This document shows, one piece after another, positions 35,496 to 42,920 of a DNA stretch of 44,421 nt. Source of the DNA: Candidatus Methylomirabilota bacterium (GTDB taxonomy: Bacteria > Methylomirabilota > Methylomirabilia > Methylomirabilales > 2-02-FULL-66-22); the NCBI GenBank assembly GCA_026387775.1, contig JAPLLC010000033.1, positions 1 to 44,421 on the forward strand. The letters are read 5' to 3'. Each line of letters starts with the position of its first letter. Positions within the stretch are counted from its first letter, which is position 1. The notes under the pieces are model-generated. The model saw nothing but the letters and a program-made list of their open reading frames with translations. It searched no databases and was not told the DNA's origin. The translations under genes and the position numbers were made by a program.

Positions 35496-36656
35496 CTACG
35501 GCCGGAGCTGCAGGACGCGCTCGGCGATGGCGTCACCCATCGCACTGCAGGAGGAAGTCCCGCCCACATCGTAGGTACGAATCTTCCCGGCCTCCAACAC
35601 GTCCTCGCACGCCTGCTCCACCAGCTCGGCCGCGCGCTCCTCGCCCAGATGGTCCAGCATGAGCTTCCCGGCAAGAATGGTGGCGACGGGGTTGGCCTTG
35701 TTGAGGCCCCCGTGCTTGGGCGCCGAGCCGTGAATCGGCTCGAACATGGAGACGCCCGCTTTCCGATCGGGATTGATGTTGCCGCCCGGCGCGAAGCCCA
35801 TTCCCCCGACGGTGGACGCCGCCAGATCGGAGATGATGTCGCCGAACATGTTCGGCGCCACGACCACCTGGAACCATTCGGGCCGCCGAACGAACCACAT
35901 GGTGGTGGCATCGACGATGGTCTTCTCCAACTCGATGGTCGGGTACTCCATCGCGACACGATCGGCCGTCTCGAGCCAGAGTCCGTAGATCTTGGTGAGC
36001 ACGTTGGCCTTGTGGACGACCGTGACGCGGCTCAGCTTCTTCCGCTTGGCCAGCTCAAAGCCGTAGCGGATCACGCGCTCGGCGCCCCGGCCCGTCATGG
36101 CCCCGATCTGATAGGCCATCTCGTCGCCGGGCTCCAGGTCGATGTCCACCTTGAACCGGGCCTTGAAGAGCGCCCGCTGGAGCGTCAGCTCCTCGTGGCT
36201 CTGCCGCCCGGAAAATCGGGCGCCGAGGCCGATGTAGAAGTCCTCGCTGTTCTCCCGCACGACGTAGAAGTTGATGTCGTGGGCCTTCTTGCCGGCGAGC
36301 GGAGAGGTCACGCCGCGCAGAAGCTTGGCGGGCCGCAGGTTGATGTACTGGTCGAAGTAGAACCGCATCCAGAGCAGGGCGCCGGCCTGTTCTACGGATT
36401 CCGGGACACGTGGGTCGCCGACGGCGCCGAAGTAGACGGCGTCGTGTTTCCCGAGCGCGGCCATGTCCTCCTCGCTCATGAGCGTGGGGAGACCCTTCCG
36501 GTGTTTCAGCCAATGCTCGGCCCCGAACGGGTACTCCTTCCAGTTCCAGGTGATCCCCGCGACCTGGGCGACCGCATCCATCACCTTCTTACCTTCCCGC
36601 AGGACCTCGGGGCCGATGCCGTCTCCAGGAATCAGGGCGATGCTGTAGGTTGTCAC
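35496..36656 (-). CDS. Tartrate/D-malate dehydrogenase-like protein (isopropylmalate dehydrogenase superfamily)
   Basis: A 386-residue beta-decarboxylating dehydrogenase. IALIPGDGIGPEVLREG (6-22) begins the fold. RFYFDQYINLRPAKLL, NFYVVRENSEDFYIGLG, VTVVHKANVL with the catalytic Lys, and FQVVVAPNMFGDIISDLAAST with the metal-binding Asp pair are typical; MFEPIHGSAPKHGG binds NAD. Overall it resembles tartrate dehydrogenase/decarboxylase and D-malate dehydrogenase more than LeuB. It would oxidise a (2R)-hydroxy acid with NAD(P). The start is GTG at 36656 with AGGAGG 5 nt upstream. A sigma-54 promoter lies about 80 nt further up, and the PrpR-like activator is divergent. Confidence 0.9.
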   Translation of the reverse strand: MTTYSIALIPGDGIGPEVLREGKKVMDAVAQVAGITWNWKEYPFGAEHWLKHRKGLPTLMSEEDMAALGKHDAVYFGAVGDPRVPESVEQAGALLWMRFYFDQYINLRPAKLLRGVTSPLAGKKAHDINFYVVRENSEDFYIGLGARFSGRQSHEELTLQRALFKARFKVDIDLEPGDEMAYQIGAMTGRGAERVIRYGFELAKRKKLSRVTVVHKANVLTKIYGLWLETADRVAMEYPTIELEKTIVDATTMWFVRRPEWFQVVVAPNMFGDIISDLAASTVGGMGFAPGGNINPDRKAGVSMFEPIHGSAPKHGGLNKANPVATILAGKLMLDHLGEERAAELVEQACEDVLEAGKIRTYDVGGTSSCSAMGDAIAERVLQLRP

Positions 36657-36736
36657 GATGGCCTCCTTGTGGCTTCATGCGCGGGTGCGCGGTTGCGGCG
36701 CGTCCAGACGAGGAGTCGCCTCCTGACCGAGACCAG

Positions 36737-36752
36737 TACAAGTATCGCGCCA
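36737..36752 (-). promoter_or_regulatory. Sigma-54 promoter of the hydroxy-acid operon
   Basis: The minus strand reads TGGCGCGATACTTGTA, against the consensus TGGCRCG-N4-TTGCW. Only the C of the -12 GC differs. The predicted start is near 36726, 70 nt before the GTG of the dehydrogenase. A sigma-54 activator gene is divergent. Confidence 0.65.
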
Positions 36753-36857
36753 TCCCACCCCAAGAAGCGGCTGTCCCGTAACCTCTTGGAATTGTGTGGG
36801 AATTCTTGCGACTTCTCGCTATAGTCACTCCTGCCGGTGTTGCCTCATGTCGTCAAT

Positions 36858-36867
36858 GTTGCGCAAC
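36858..36867. promoter_or_regulatory. Palindrome, candidate binding site for the PrpR-like activator
   Basis: GTTGCGCAAC is a perfect 10-bp palindrome about 110 bp upstream of the -24/-12 site and 40 bp before the regulator ATG. It could serve both activation of the operon and autoregulation. This is inference from position and symmetry. A weak -10-like TATAGT at 36820-36825 could serve the regulator gene. Confidence 0.4.
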
Positions 36868-36907
36868 CGATGCTACATCTGCGACTTCCTCTGCGAAGGA
36901 AGACCCC

Positions 36908-38788
36908 ATGAGTATCGTGTTCATCGCACCCGATGCAGACCTCGCTCGACGGTATCGGCAGATCCTTGCCGCTGTTCCAGACCAGATTGAAGTCGTCGAG
37001 GCCCTGCTCAGCGAGGCGATTCCCCTCGCCAGGCAATTGGAGGAGCAGGGGGCGGAGGTCTTCGTTGCCCGCGGCGGCACGGCCATGTTGCTCCGGCGAG
37101 CGGGCATCAAGAGCCCTATCGTCGAGATTCACTTGACAAGCGCGGACATCGTGCAGGCCTTGACCGAAGCGAAGAACAAGGCGCATTCGGATCACCCCGC
37201 CATCGCGATCGTCGCCTTTCCTGGGATGATTCAAAACCTCCTCGACTTCTTGCCCCTGCTCAGCCTCCCTCTGGCCTGCCACGCACTCACCTCCGAGGAA
37301 GATGCGCCTCGCCGCGTGGAGGAGGCGATCGTCGCCGGAGCGCAAGTGCTCCTGGGCGGAGCCATCACGGTCAAGATCGCCCGGGATCGGGGGGTGCCCG
37401 GCGTAATGTTGCAGTCGGGGGAGGAGTCAATCCGGCAGGCCCTCGAGGAGGCTCGACGCATCGTGTACGCCCGGCGCATCGAGGCCCGCCGGAGCAACGA
37501 GCTCAAGGCGATGCTGGAGTACGCCTACGAGGGGATCATCGCGATCAACAGCGAGGGCAGGGTGACGGTGTTTAATCCCATCGCCCAGTCCGTGACAAGC
37601 ATCCGACAGGAGAAAGCGCTGGGCGGTCTCGCCGATGAGGTGATCCCGTCGATCCGGCTGACGGACGTCCTGCGGAGCGGGACCGAGAACCTGGGGGAGA
37701 TCGTCGATTTTGACCGTGCCAAGGTCGTGGTGAATCGCATTCCGATCCGGGTGGGTGGGGAGATCGTCGGGGCGGTGGCCACTTTCCAGGACATCACAAA
37801 GATTCAGTCGATGGAGGAGCGGATCCGTCGGGAAATCTACAGCCAGGGGCATGTGGCGAAATTTACCTTCGGCGACATCTGCGGCAGCAGCCCCGCGCTG
37901 ATGGCGGCGATCGACATCGCAAGACAGTATGCTCGGGTCGACTCGACGGTCCTCATCTCCGGGGCGACGGGCGTCGGGAAAGAGCTGTTCGCGCAGAGTA
38001 TCCACCGGGCTTCCAGCAGGAACGGAGGACCATTTGTCGCCGTGAACTGCGCCGCCTTGCCGGAGACGCTCCTGGAGAGCGAACTCTTCGGCTATGTGGA
38101 GGGGGCCTTCACGGGGGCGCGACGCAAGGGAAAGCCGGGTCTCTTCGAGCTGGCCCATCGCGGCACGATCTTTCTCGACGAAGTCTCCGAGATCCCGCTT
38201 AGCCTTCAGGGACGGCTGCTTCGCGTCCTGCAGGAGCGCGAAGTGATCCGGCTGGGTCATGATCGGGTGATCCCGGTCGACGTGCGCATTCTGTGCGCGA
38301 CGAACAGGGACCTGCGCCAGCTTGTCGAGGAGGGAAGCTTCCGGAGGGACCTCTACTGGAGGCTGAACGTGCTGGGTCTTTCCATCCCGCCGCTTCGGGA
38401 ACGACGCGATGACATCCTGCCGCTGATGCGGCATTTCCTCGACCCTATTTCCTCGACCGGCCATCACGAGATCGTCTTCACCGACGATGCCCTCGCCTTC
38501 CTCGGCCAGTACCCGTGGTCTGGAAACGTGCGCGAACTGAGAAACCTCTGCGAGCGCCTGGTCGTGGTGCGCACAGGGAACTCCGTGGATGCTGCGTTCT
38601 TGTCTCACCTCATGGAGTATGCCGAGCCAACCAGACCCCTCCGGGTCGGCTCCAAGGGCGGTGAGGAGATCGAATGGGCCCTCGTGGAGGCCCGAGGAAA
38701 TGTGAACCGGGCGGCCGAGATCCTGGGCATTCATCGTGCGACGCTCTGGCGGAAGCGCAAACGGCTGTCCCGCGTGAAGAGCAGGTGA
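36908..38788 (+). CDS. PrpR-like sigma-54 activator (PrpR_N, PAS, AAA+, Fis HTH)
   Basis: A 626-residue regulator. Residues 1-190 form a PrpR N-terminal sensor domain (MSIVFIAPDADLARRY; VFVARGGTAMLLRR; HPAIAIVAFPGMIQN; QVLLGGAITVKIARDRGVPGVMLQSGEESI), which in PrpR binds an acid such as 2-methylcitrate. A PAS domain lies at about 200-305. The AAA+ domain (325-560) has Walker A GATGVGKE (352-359), GAFTGA (399-404) and Walker B IFLDEVSE. The HTH at about 590-620 is GNVNRAAEILGIHRATLWRKRKRL. ATG at 36908 has GGAAG upstream. Divergence from the dehydrogenase-larA-tct operon with a sigma-54 promoter makes that its likely target, with the imported acid as inducer. A frame open 38 codons earlier lacks similarity. 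Confidence 0.93.
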   Translation: MSIVFIAPDADLARRYRQILAAVPDQIEVVEALLSEAIPLARQLEEQGAEVFVARGGTAMLLRRAGIKSPIVEIHLTSADIVQALTEAKNKAHSDHPAIAIVAFPGMIQNLLDFLPLLSLPLACHALTSEEDAPRRVEEAIVAGAQVLLGGAITVKIARDRGVPGVMLQSGEESIRQALEEARRIVYARRIEARRSNELKAMLEYAYEGIIAINSEGRVTVFNPIAQSVTSIRQEKALGGLADEVIPSIRLTDVLRSGTENLGEIVDFDRAKVVVNRIPIRVGGEIVGAVATFQDITKIQSMEERIRREIYSQGHVAKFTFGDICGSSPALMAAIDIARQYARVDSTVLISGATGVGKELFAQSIHRASSRNGGPFVAVNCAALPETLLESELFGYVEGAFTGARRKGKPGLFELAHRGTIFLDEVSEIPLSLQGRLLRVLQEREVIRLGHDRVIPVDVRILCATNRDLRQLVEEGSFRRDLYWRLNVLGLSIPPLRERRDDILPLMRHFLDPISSTGHHEIVFTDDALAFLGQYPWSGNVRELRNLCERLVVVRTGNSVDAAFLSHLMEYAEPTRPLRVGSKGGEEIEWALVEARGNVNRAAEILGIHRATLWRKRKRLSRVKSR

Positions 38789-38800
38789 CGACAATCGGCG

Positions 38801-39126
38801 CTGGTCACGAACCCCATCAAGAGGATCACCACCGCGCCGCCCACCGTGGCCCGCATCACCATCAGCTTGCGGCCGAACCGATCGGCGACGACTCCCCAGA
38901 AGGGAGAGGCGATCGCCATCGTGAACGCCTGGACCGAGAAGACCAGGCCCGACAGGACCTCGATGCTCCAGTTGGGGGGAGAACTGAGCTGCTTGACGTA
39001 CAGAAGCAGGAACGGAAAAATGATGGAGAAGGCCAAGGCGGACGTAAACTGCACACCGACCATCAAGGCCAGGGTCCGTTGCCAGGAGGGCATCTCGGGT
39101 GAATGCTCCGCGCCGTCAGAGGCCGG
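38801..39126 (-). pseudogene. Truncated MFS gene copy (5' fragment); right copy of direct repeat
   Basis: About 96% identical to 29252-29577. The reading frame repeats the MFS N-terminus (MPSWQRTLALMVGVQFTSALAFSIIFPFLLLYV through GGAVVILLMGFVTSA) and then leaves homology at 38801, 13 bp after the stop of the regulator. It lacks nine or ten of twelve helices and cannot transport. Most differences are silent or conservative, so divergence happened partly under selection or between strains. It marks the right edge of the hydroxy-acid segment. Confidence 0.88.
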
Positions 39127-39258
39127 AAGGAGGATCACATGGACTCGAAATCGGCCAGGCTGCGCACGCTACCACCCACGCCCAGACCTGTCAAGCCGAC
39201 CGCGAACCCGATGGCCCGACGCAGCGGGTAAAGCCCGCCCTGCGGAGCGTCCGGCAGC

Positions 39259-39735
39259 TTAGGGCGCTGCGGCGCCCGGCGCCATCTTCTTCCGCGCCGC
39301 CTCGGCCCAATCGCAAAGAGCTTTCCTGTCGGGGTCGCTGAGTCTTGCCTGAGGATGCAGGAGGGTGTACGTTTCGAGCGGCATCTTGCCGCTCGTCACC
39401 TGCTCGCAGATCTCTTTCAGCTTCCGGTCCTTTCTCCGTGCCGTGTAGCGTCCCCACTCGGAGACGTTCAGCTCGCCGCGGCCCTCGTTCACGTGGTTGA
39501 CCAGGAACCACGAGACCGGCGCCACCTGGCTGTACCACGGCCACACGGTCTCGCTCGAATGACAGTCCTGACAGGATCGGCCGAGGATGGTCGCGACCCC
39601 CGAAGGGACGGGCATTGTTTCGGACATCGTCTGCGCGGCATCCACGGGAGGATTCGTTCGTGCCACCGGAATGAACTGCGCAACGACCAGCATGGCCACG
39701 ACCGCCAGCAGGATCCGTCTTCCCCACACGCGCAT
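39259..39735 (-). CDS. Haem-binding domain (Haem_bd) c-type protein
   Basis: A 158-residue exported protein: N-terminal signal/anchor MRVWGRRILLAVVAMLVVAQFIPVART, then a domain with SCQDCHSSETVWPWYSQVAPVSWFLVNHVNEGRGELNVSEW. This is the Haem_bd signature with one CxxCH site for covalent c-type haem; a distal ligand may come from Met or His residues. KMPLETYTLLHPQARLSDPDRKALCDWAE closes the domain. The role is probably electron transfer or redox sensing in the periplasm. ATG at 39735 has GGAGG 5 nt upstream. It stands alone downstream of the TRAP/redoxin side. Confidence 0.88.
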   Translation of the reverse strand: MRVWGRRILLAVVAMLVVAQFIPVARTNPPVDAAQTMSETMPVPSGVATILGRSCQDCHSSETVWPWYSQVAPVSWFLVNHVNEGRGELNVSEWGRYTARRKDRKLKEICEQVTSGKMPLETYTLLHPQARLSDPDRKALCDWAEAARKKMAPGAAAP

Positions 39736-39857
39736 TGTCACCTCCGCTCCTCAGCCACCGTCCCGCTTGTCCCGCTCCTGACATCAGAGACTGTCAGCAT
39801 ATTCCCCGACGCATTCTCATGTCTTCCCGCAGGAGTCATTCACACTTCGACCCTGCC

Positions 39858-39926
39858 GTCGCCCCGGCGGATGCCGGGGTCCAGGCTCCTTACGCTGCCT
39901 GGATTCCAGTGTTCGCCGGGATGACG
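39858..39926. repeat. REP-like palindromic intergenic repeat
   Basis: Two inverted units joined by a short spacer: CCCCGGCGGATGCCGGGGTC with CAGG, and CCTGGATTCCAGTGTTCGCC with GGGATGACG. This form, in which a GGGATGACG-type arm is followed by CTGG and CCAGG, is a widespread intergenic palindrome in GC-rich bacteria. It lies in the gap 39736-40206, which has no gene. Confidence 0.65.
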
Positions 39927-40043
39927 ATCCAGTCCCCGACATGAGAGGTCGGATTCTGCAATCAGAAATGAACACCGGGGTGCTATACTCACCGAACCCC
40001 TGCGATGGGAAACTAGCAGGACGCTGAAACGCTCACTCTTCGG

Positions 40044-40210
40044 CAGGCTGCTCAAAAGGGCCCAGATGCAAGGCGTCCCGTGAAGGGCGGGGTACCCACC
40101 GCAGGTGGGTCCAGGCGTACTACCGGTACGCCGCAGCGAGTGCCCGAGCGGGCGGGTACCCAGCCGAAGGCTGGGTGACCGCAGATGGGTCTTTTCCAGC
40201 AGCTTGCTAG
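40044..40210. repeat. Dispersed palindromic repeat, copy 3
   Basis: The longest copy: CAGGCTGCTCAAAAGGGCCC and AGATGCAAGGCG at left, GCAGATGGGTCTTTTCCAGC and AGCTTGCTAG at right. The nested palindrome GGCGTAC-N4-GTACGCC matches copy 1, and it also carries two extra GGGTACCCA/TGGGT arms. The TAG of the redoxin gene (40207-40209) lies in the right arm. The right arm has more changes than in copies 1 and 2. Confidence 0.87.
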
Positions 40211-40788
40211 ACCAGATCGCACGCCTCTGGCGGCATCCAGTGCGCATCCTGGCCCTCCCACTTGACATTGCAGCCGATCGGGTTGGTCGCCGGCGTGCTC
40301 ACGGGTCGCCCCGCCAGAACCTCCCCCAGCGTCCGGTCAAGGTCGTTGATGGTGCTCTCGGCCGCATTGCGCGGGTTGTCCAGACCACGGCCCGTGTACA
40401 CGAGCTTTCGTTCCTGGTCGAACACATAGAAATGCGGTGTCCGGAGCGCCCCATAGGCCTTCGCCACCTCCTGGGATTTGTCTCGCGCATAGATCCATGG
40501 GAAGTGATGCTGCTTCATCCGTTCCACCATGTGGACGAAATCGTCGTCCGGATGCGTGTGCTCGCTGTTCGAGTTGATGCCGATAAAGGCCACGCCCTTT
40601 CCCCGAAAGCGCTCGGCCGTCGCCCGGGTCACCTCATCCGATCCCAGGACGAACGGGCAGTGGTTGCAGGTGAAGAACACCACCAGCGCCTTGGCCTCGG
40701 CAAAGTCCGCCAGACTGTAGGTCTTCCCATCTGTAGCCGGCACCTTGAAATCCGGAGCCTTCATGCCGAGTTGCAGTGTGAATGCCAT
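40207..40788 (-). CDS. Redoxin/AhpC-TSA-like thioredoxin-fold protein
   Basis: A 193-residue cytoplasmic thioredoxin-fold protein: [23 protein letters not shown], then [17 protein letters not shown] with the CNHC active pair, [18 protein letters not shown], and the cis-Pro region [19 protein letters not shown]. This CNHCP group is common in Planctomycetes-like, cyanobacterial and soil genomes; its partner is unknown. The C-terminus GCNVKW is a third conserved cysteine site. ATG at 40788 has AGGAGG 6 nt upstream, deciding against the ATG two codons earlier. The stop is contributed by palindromic repeat copy 3. Confidence 0.9.
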   Translation of the reverse strand: MAFTLQLGMKAPDFKVPATDGKTYSLADFAEAKALVVFFTCNHCPFVLGSDEVTRATAERFRGKGVAFIGINSNSEHTHPDDDFVHMVERMKQHHFPWIYARDKSQEVAKAYGALRTPHFYVFDQERKLVYTGRGLDNPRNAAESTINDLDRTLGEVLAGRPVSTPATNPIGCNVKWEGQDAHWMPPEACDLV

Positions 40789-40879
40789 GATCATCCTCCT
40801 GTAAGGGTGTCTCCCGGCTCGGCCGCGCAGCCGCGCGGCGTGCGCTCCGAATCAACCAGTAATATGGCCCCCTCCATCG

Positions 40880-41160
40880 GCCTTTCTTTTACTATAGAAG
40901 ATTAGTGGGACAAGGCAAGGGTGGCTGGTAATTCTGCGGTGCCGCCTGCGCCGGAGGATTTCGAGACACTCCGGAAGCGGGTCGCGGCGTGCATGGCGAG
41001 GACTTGAGGGGGGGGTCGCGGGGTACCCGTTTCCGCCCGCTCCGCAAGGGGTTGTCGCCGCGTGATCAGGAAGTCCGTTTCGCCCAGGGCCCGTGAAATC
41101 ACGCCGTCGGCGCCCGAGGTCGCCGGGGTCTGCCCGGCCCTCCCCCCCCGGCGTTCGTCT
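40880..41160. other. Unassigned GC-rich intergenic stretch
   Basis: Between the redoxin start and the TRAP promoter there is no gene I can support. Open frames on both strands are low-complexity Arg/Gly/Pro/Ala and have no ribosome sites. Runs of G and C (for example eight G near 41008 and eight C near 41142) are present. Confidence 0.5.
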
Positions 41161-41166
41161 TCCCCC

Positions 41167-41196
41167 TTGACACCCGCCCCCGGTCCGCCGGATACT
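41167..41196 (+). promoter_or_regulatory. Sigma-70-like promoter of the TRAP operon
   Basis: TTGACA (41167-41172), an 18-bp spacer and GATACT (41191-41196) give a perfect -35 and a good -10. It lies about 180 bp before the dctP start, on the same strand, with no other gene between. Confidence 0.6.
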
Positions 41197-41375
41197 CCCC
41201 TCCGACCCACGAGGAGGAAAGCCGCGAGCCCCGGCACCCCGCGATCGGGCCCGCGAGCCGACCCCCGGCGGGCTCGCGGCCCAGAGACAGGGCGCCATTG
41301 TGCCGCGCCCTTGAAAAGCAATCCCCTATCACCTGGTGAAGTGAAACAACCCGCTCGTCAAGGAGGATGTCGGCC

Positions 41376-42425
41376 ATGCGATACTACCCGAGTCGCCGCA
41401 CATTTCTTCGGTCGTTGGGTCTCGTGGGCACTGGTGCCGTTCTCACAACCTTCGCTGGCCGGGCGGCGGCGGCCGCTGCGGGGCCTGCGCCACAGGCCGT
41501 GTTGAAGTTCTCTCATGGGGAGGCGCCTGACAGCGCCCAGGGAAAGACGGCCGACTTCTTTGCCGAGGCGGTCGCCAAGCGGTCGGACGGTCGCGTCAAA
41601 GTTGACGTGTTCCATGCCGGGCAGTTGGCGGGAGGCGGCGATGTTCGGGTCGAGCTGGAACGCGTGCAGCTTGGCGTCATCGACATTACGTCCAGCGCCG
41701 GCACCCTGTACTTCGCCGCTTTCGATCCGCGCTTCAACATCGTCCAGTTGCCCTACCTGTTCAAGGACGACGCCGCGTACCTCAAGTACATCCGCTCGGC
41801 CCCGAGTGCACAGGAGATGCTCAAGTCGGTCGAAAAGAACGGCTTCAAAGCCTTGACGTTCTGGCCGCGCCCGTATCGGCAACTCACCAACTCGAAACGG
41901 CTGGTCAGGACGCCCGCGGACATGAAGGGACTCAAGATCCGGGTGCCTCCGGTGGAAATGCTGACGGACGCATTCACGGCTTTCGGCGCCTCGCCTGTGG
42001 CCATGGCGTGGTCCGAGGTCTACACCGCGCTCCAGAACGGCACGGTTGACGGTCAGGACAATGCCCTGGAAGTGATGTGGTCGGCCAAGCTGTACGAAGT
42101 GCAAAAGTACCTGTCCCGCATCGAGTATACGCGGGACGCGTTCATGCCTTCCATGAACAAGCAAAAGTTCGATGCACTGGCGCCGGATCTCCAGAAGGCG
42201 CTCACGGATTCGGCAGTGGATGCCGCCGAGTTCCGGCTCAACTACGACCGGACGAGCGAAGACCGCCTGCAAACCACCCTCAAAGGGAAAGGGGTCGAGA
42301 TCGCCGTTCTCTCCGGCGCCGAAAAGCAGGCCTTCAAGCAGGCGGCCGCCTCCGTCTGGGACAAATGGTCGAAGAAGCTCGGCAAAGAGTTCTTCGATCG
42401 CATCCTCAAAGAGGTGGAGGGGTAG
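41376..42425 (+). CDS. dctP: TRAP transporter substrate-binding protein (DctP family), Tat-exported
   Basis: A 349-residue periplasmic binding protein. The N-terminus SRRTFLRSLGLVGTGAVLTTFAGRAAAAAA has a twin-arginine signal, so it is exported folded, which is known for some TRAP proteins. Family features are LKFSHGEAPDSAQGKTADFFAEAVAKRSDGRVKVDVFHAGQL, the carboxylate-binding arginine region LKIRVPPVEM and AWSEVYTALQNGTVDGQDNAL. The ligand is probably a carboxylate, not identifiable here. ATG at 41376 is chosen with AGGAGG 9 nt upstream; the ATG at 41367 abuts that site. It heads dctPQM. Confidence 0.93.
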   Translation: MRYYPSRRTFLRSLGLVGTGAVLTTFAGRAAAAAAGPAPQAVLKFSHGEAPDSAQGKTADFFAEAVAKRSDGRVKVDVFHAGQLAGGGDVRVELERVQLGVIDITSSAGTLYFAAFDPRFNIVQLPYLFKDDAAYLKYIRSAPSAQEMLKSVEKNGFKALTFWPRPYRQLTNSKRLVRTPADMKGLKIRVPPVEMLTDAFTAFGASPVAMAWSEVYTALQNGTVDGQDNALEVMWSAKLYEVQKYLSRIEYTRDAFMPSMNKQKFDALAPDLQKALTDSAVDAAEFRLNYDRTSEDRLQTTLKGKGVEIAVLSGAEKQAFKQAAASVWDKWSKKLGKEFFDRILKEVEG

Positions 42426-42431
42426 CCGGCG

Positions 42432-42920
42432 ATGTTTCATCGCGGGATCGAGCTGCTGCTGGCCGCTCTGATCTCCATGATCAGCGCCACGCTCGTCCTC
42501 GAGGTGGCATTCCGGTATCTCCTCACCCGGTCGCTGTTATGGGCGGAGGAGTTCAGTCGGTTCCTCTTTCTCTGGATGGCCTTCATCGGGGCGGCCGCGG
42601 CTGTCGGTAAAGGGCTGCACTTCTCTCTTCGGAGCCTGGTGGATACCCTGCCGCGCGCCGCCCGTCGTGCCGCGGGGACCGCCAGCCTGCTGGCCGTCTT
42701 CGCCCTGTCCCTCCTCCTCATTGTCGAGGGCTGGAAGCTCGCCCGTCTCGCCGCGCCCCAGATGTCCACGGTCCTGAACATCTCTCGCTTCTGGTTCTAC
42801 CTGGCGATCCCCGTGGGAGGCGCGTTGATGCTCCTGTACCTTCCCGAGGCCTGTCGCCAGGCGTGGCGAGAGGTCGAAACCGAACCCCCCGCCTCCTCGC
42901 AGGGGGAGGCCGTGGAATGA
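42432..42920 (+). CDS. dctQ: TRAP transporter small membrane subunit (DctQ)
   Basis: A 162-residue protein with four helices: IELLLAALISMISATLVLEVAFRYLL, WAEEFSRFLFLWMAFIGAAAAVGKGLHFSLRSLVD, AAGTASLLAVFALSLLLIVEGW and FWFYLAIPVGGALMLLY. The EEFSRFLFLWMAFIGAA motif is the DctQ signature. It joins DctM to form the membrane complex. It begins 6 nt after dctP and overlaps dctM by 4 nt (ATGA). Confidence 0.92.
   Translation: MFHRGIELLLAALISMISATLVLEVAFRYLLTRSLLWAEEFSRFLFLWMAFIGAAAAVGKGLHFSLRSLVDTLPRAARRAAGTASLLAVFALSLLLIVEGWKLARLAAPQMSTVLNISRFWFYLAIPVGGALMLLYLPEACRQAWREVETEPPASSQGEAVE

Noticed and set aside
36800-36816. TGGGAATTCTTGC as a sigma-54 promoter for the PrpR-like gene
   Set aside because: The GG to GC spacing is 7-8 bp, not the required 10 bp.
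40902-41321. Minus-strand frame of about 139 codons in the gap before the TRAP operon
   Set aside because: It has low-complexity composition, no ribosome site and no recognisable domain, and it overlaps the likely TRAP promoter.
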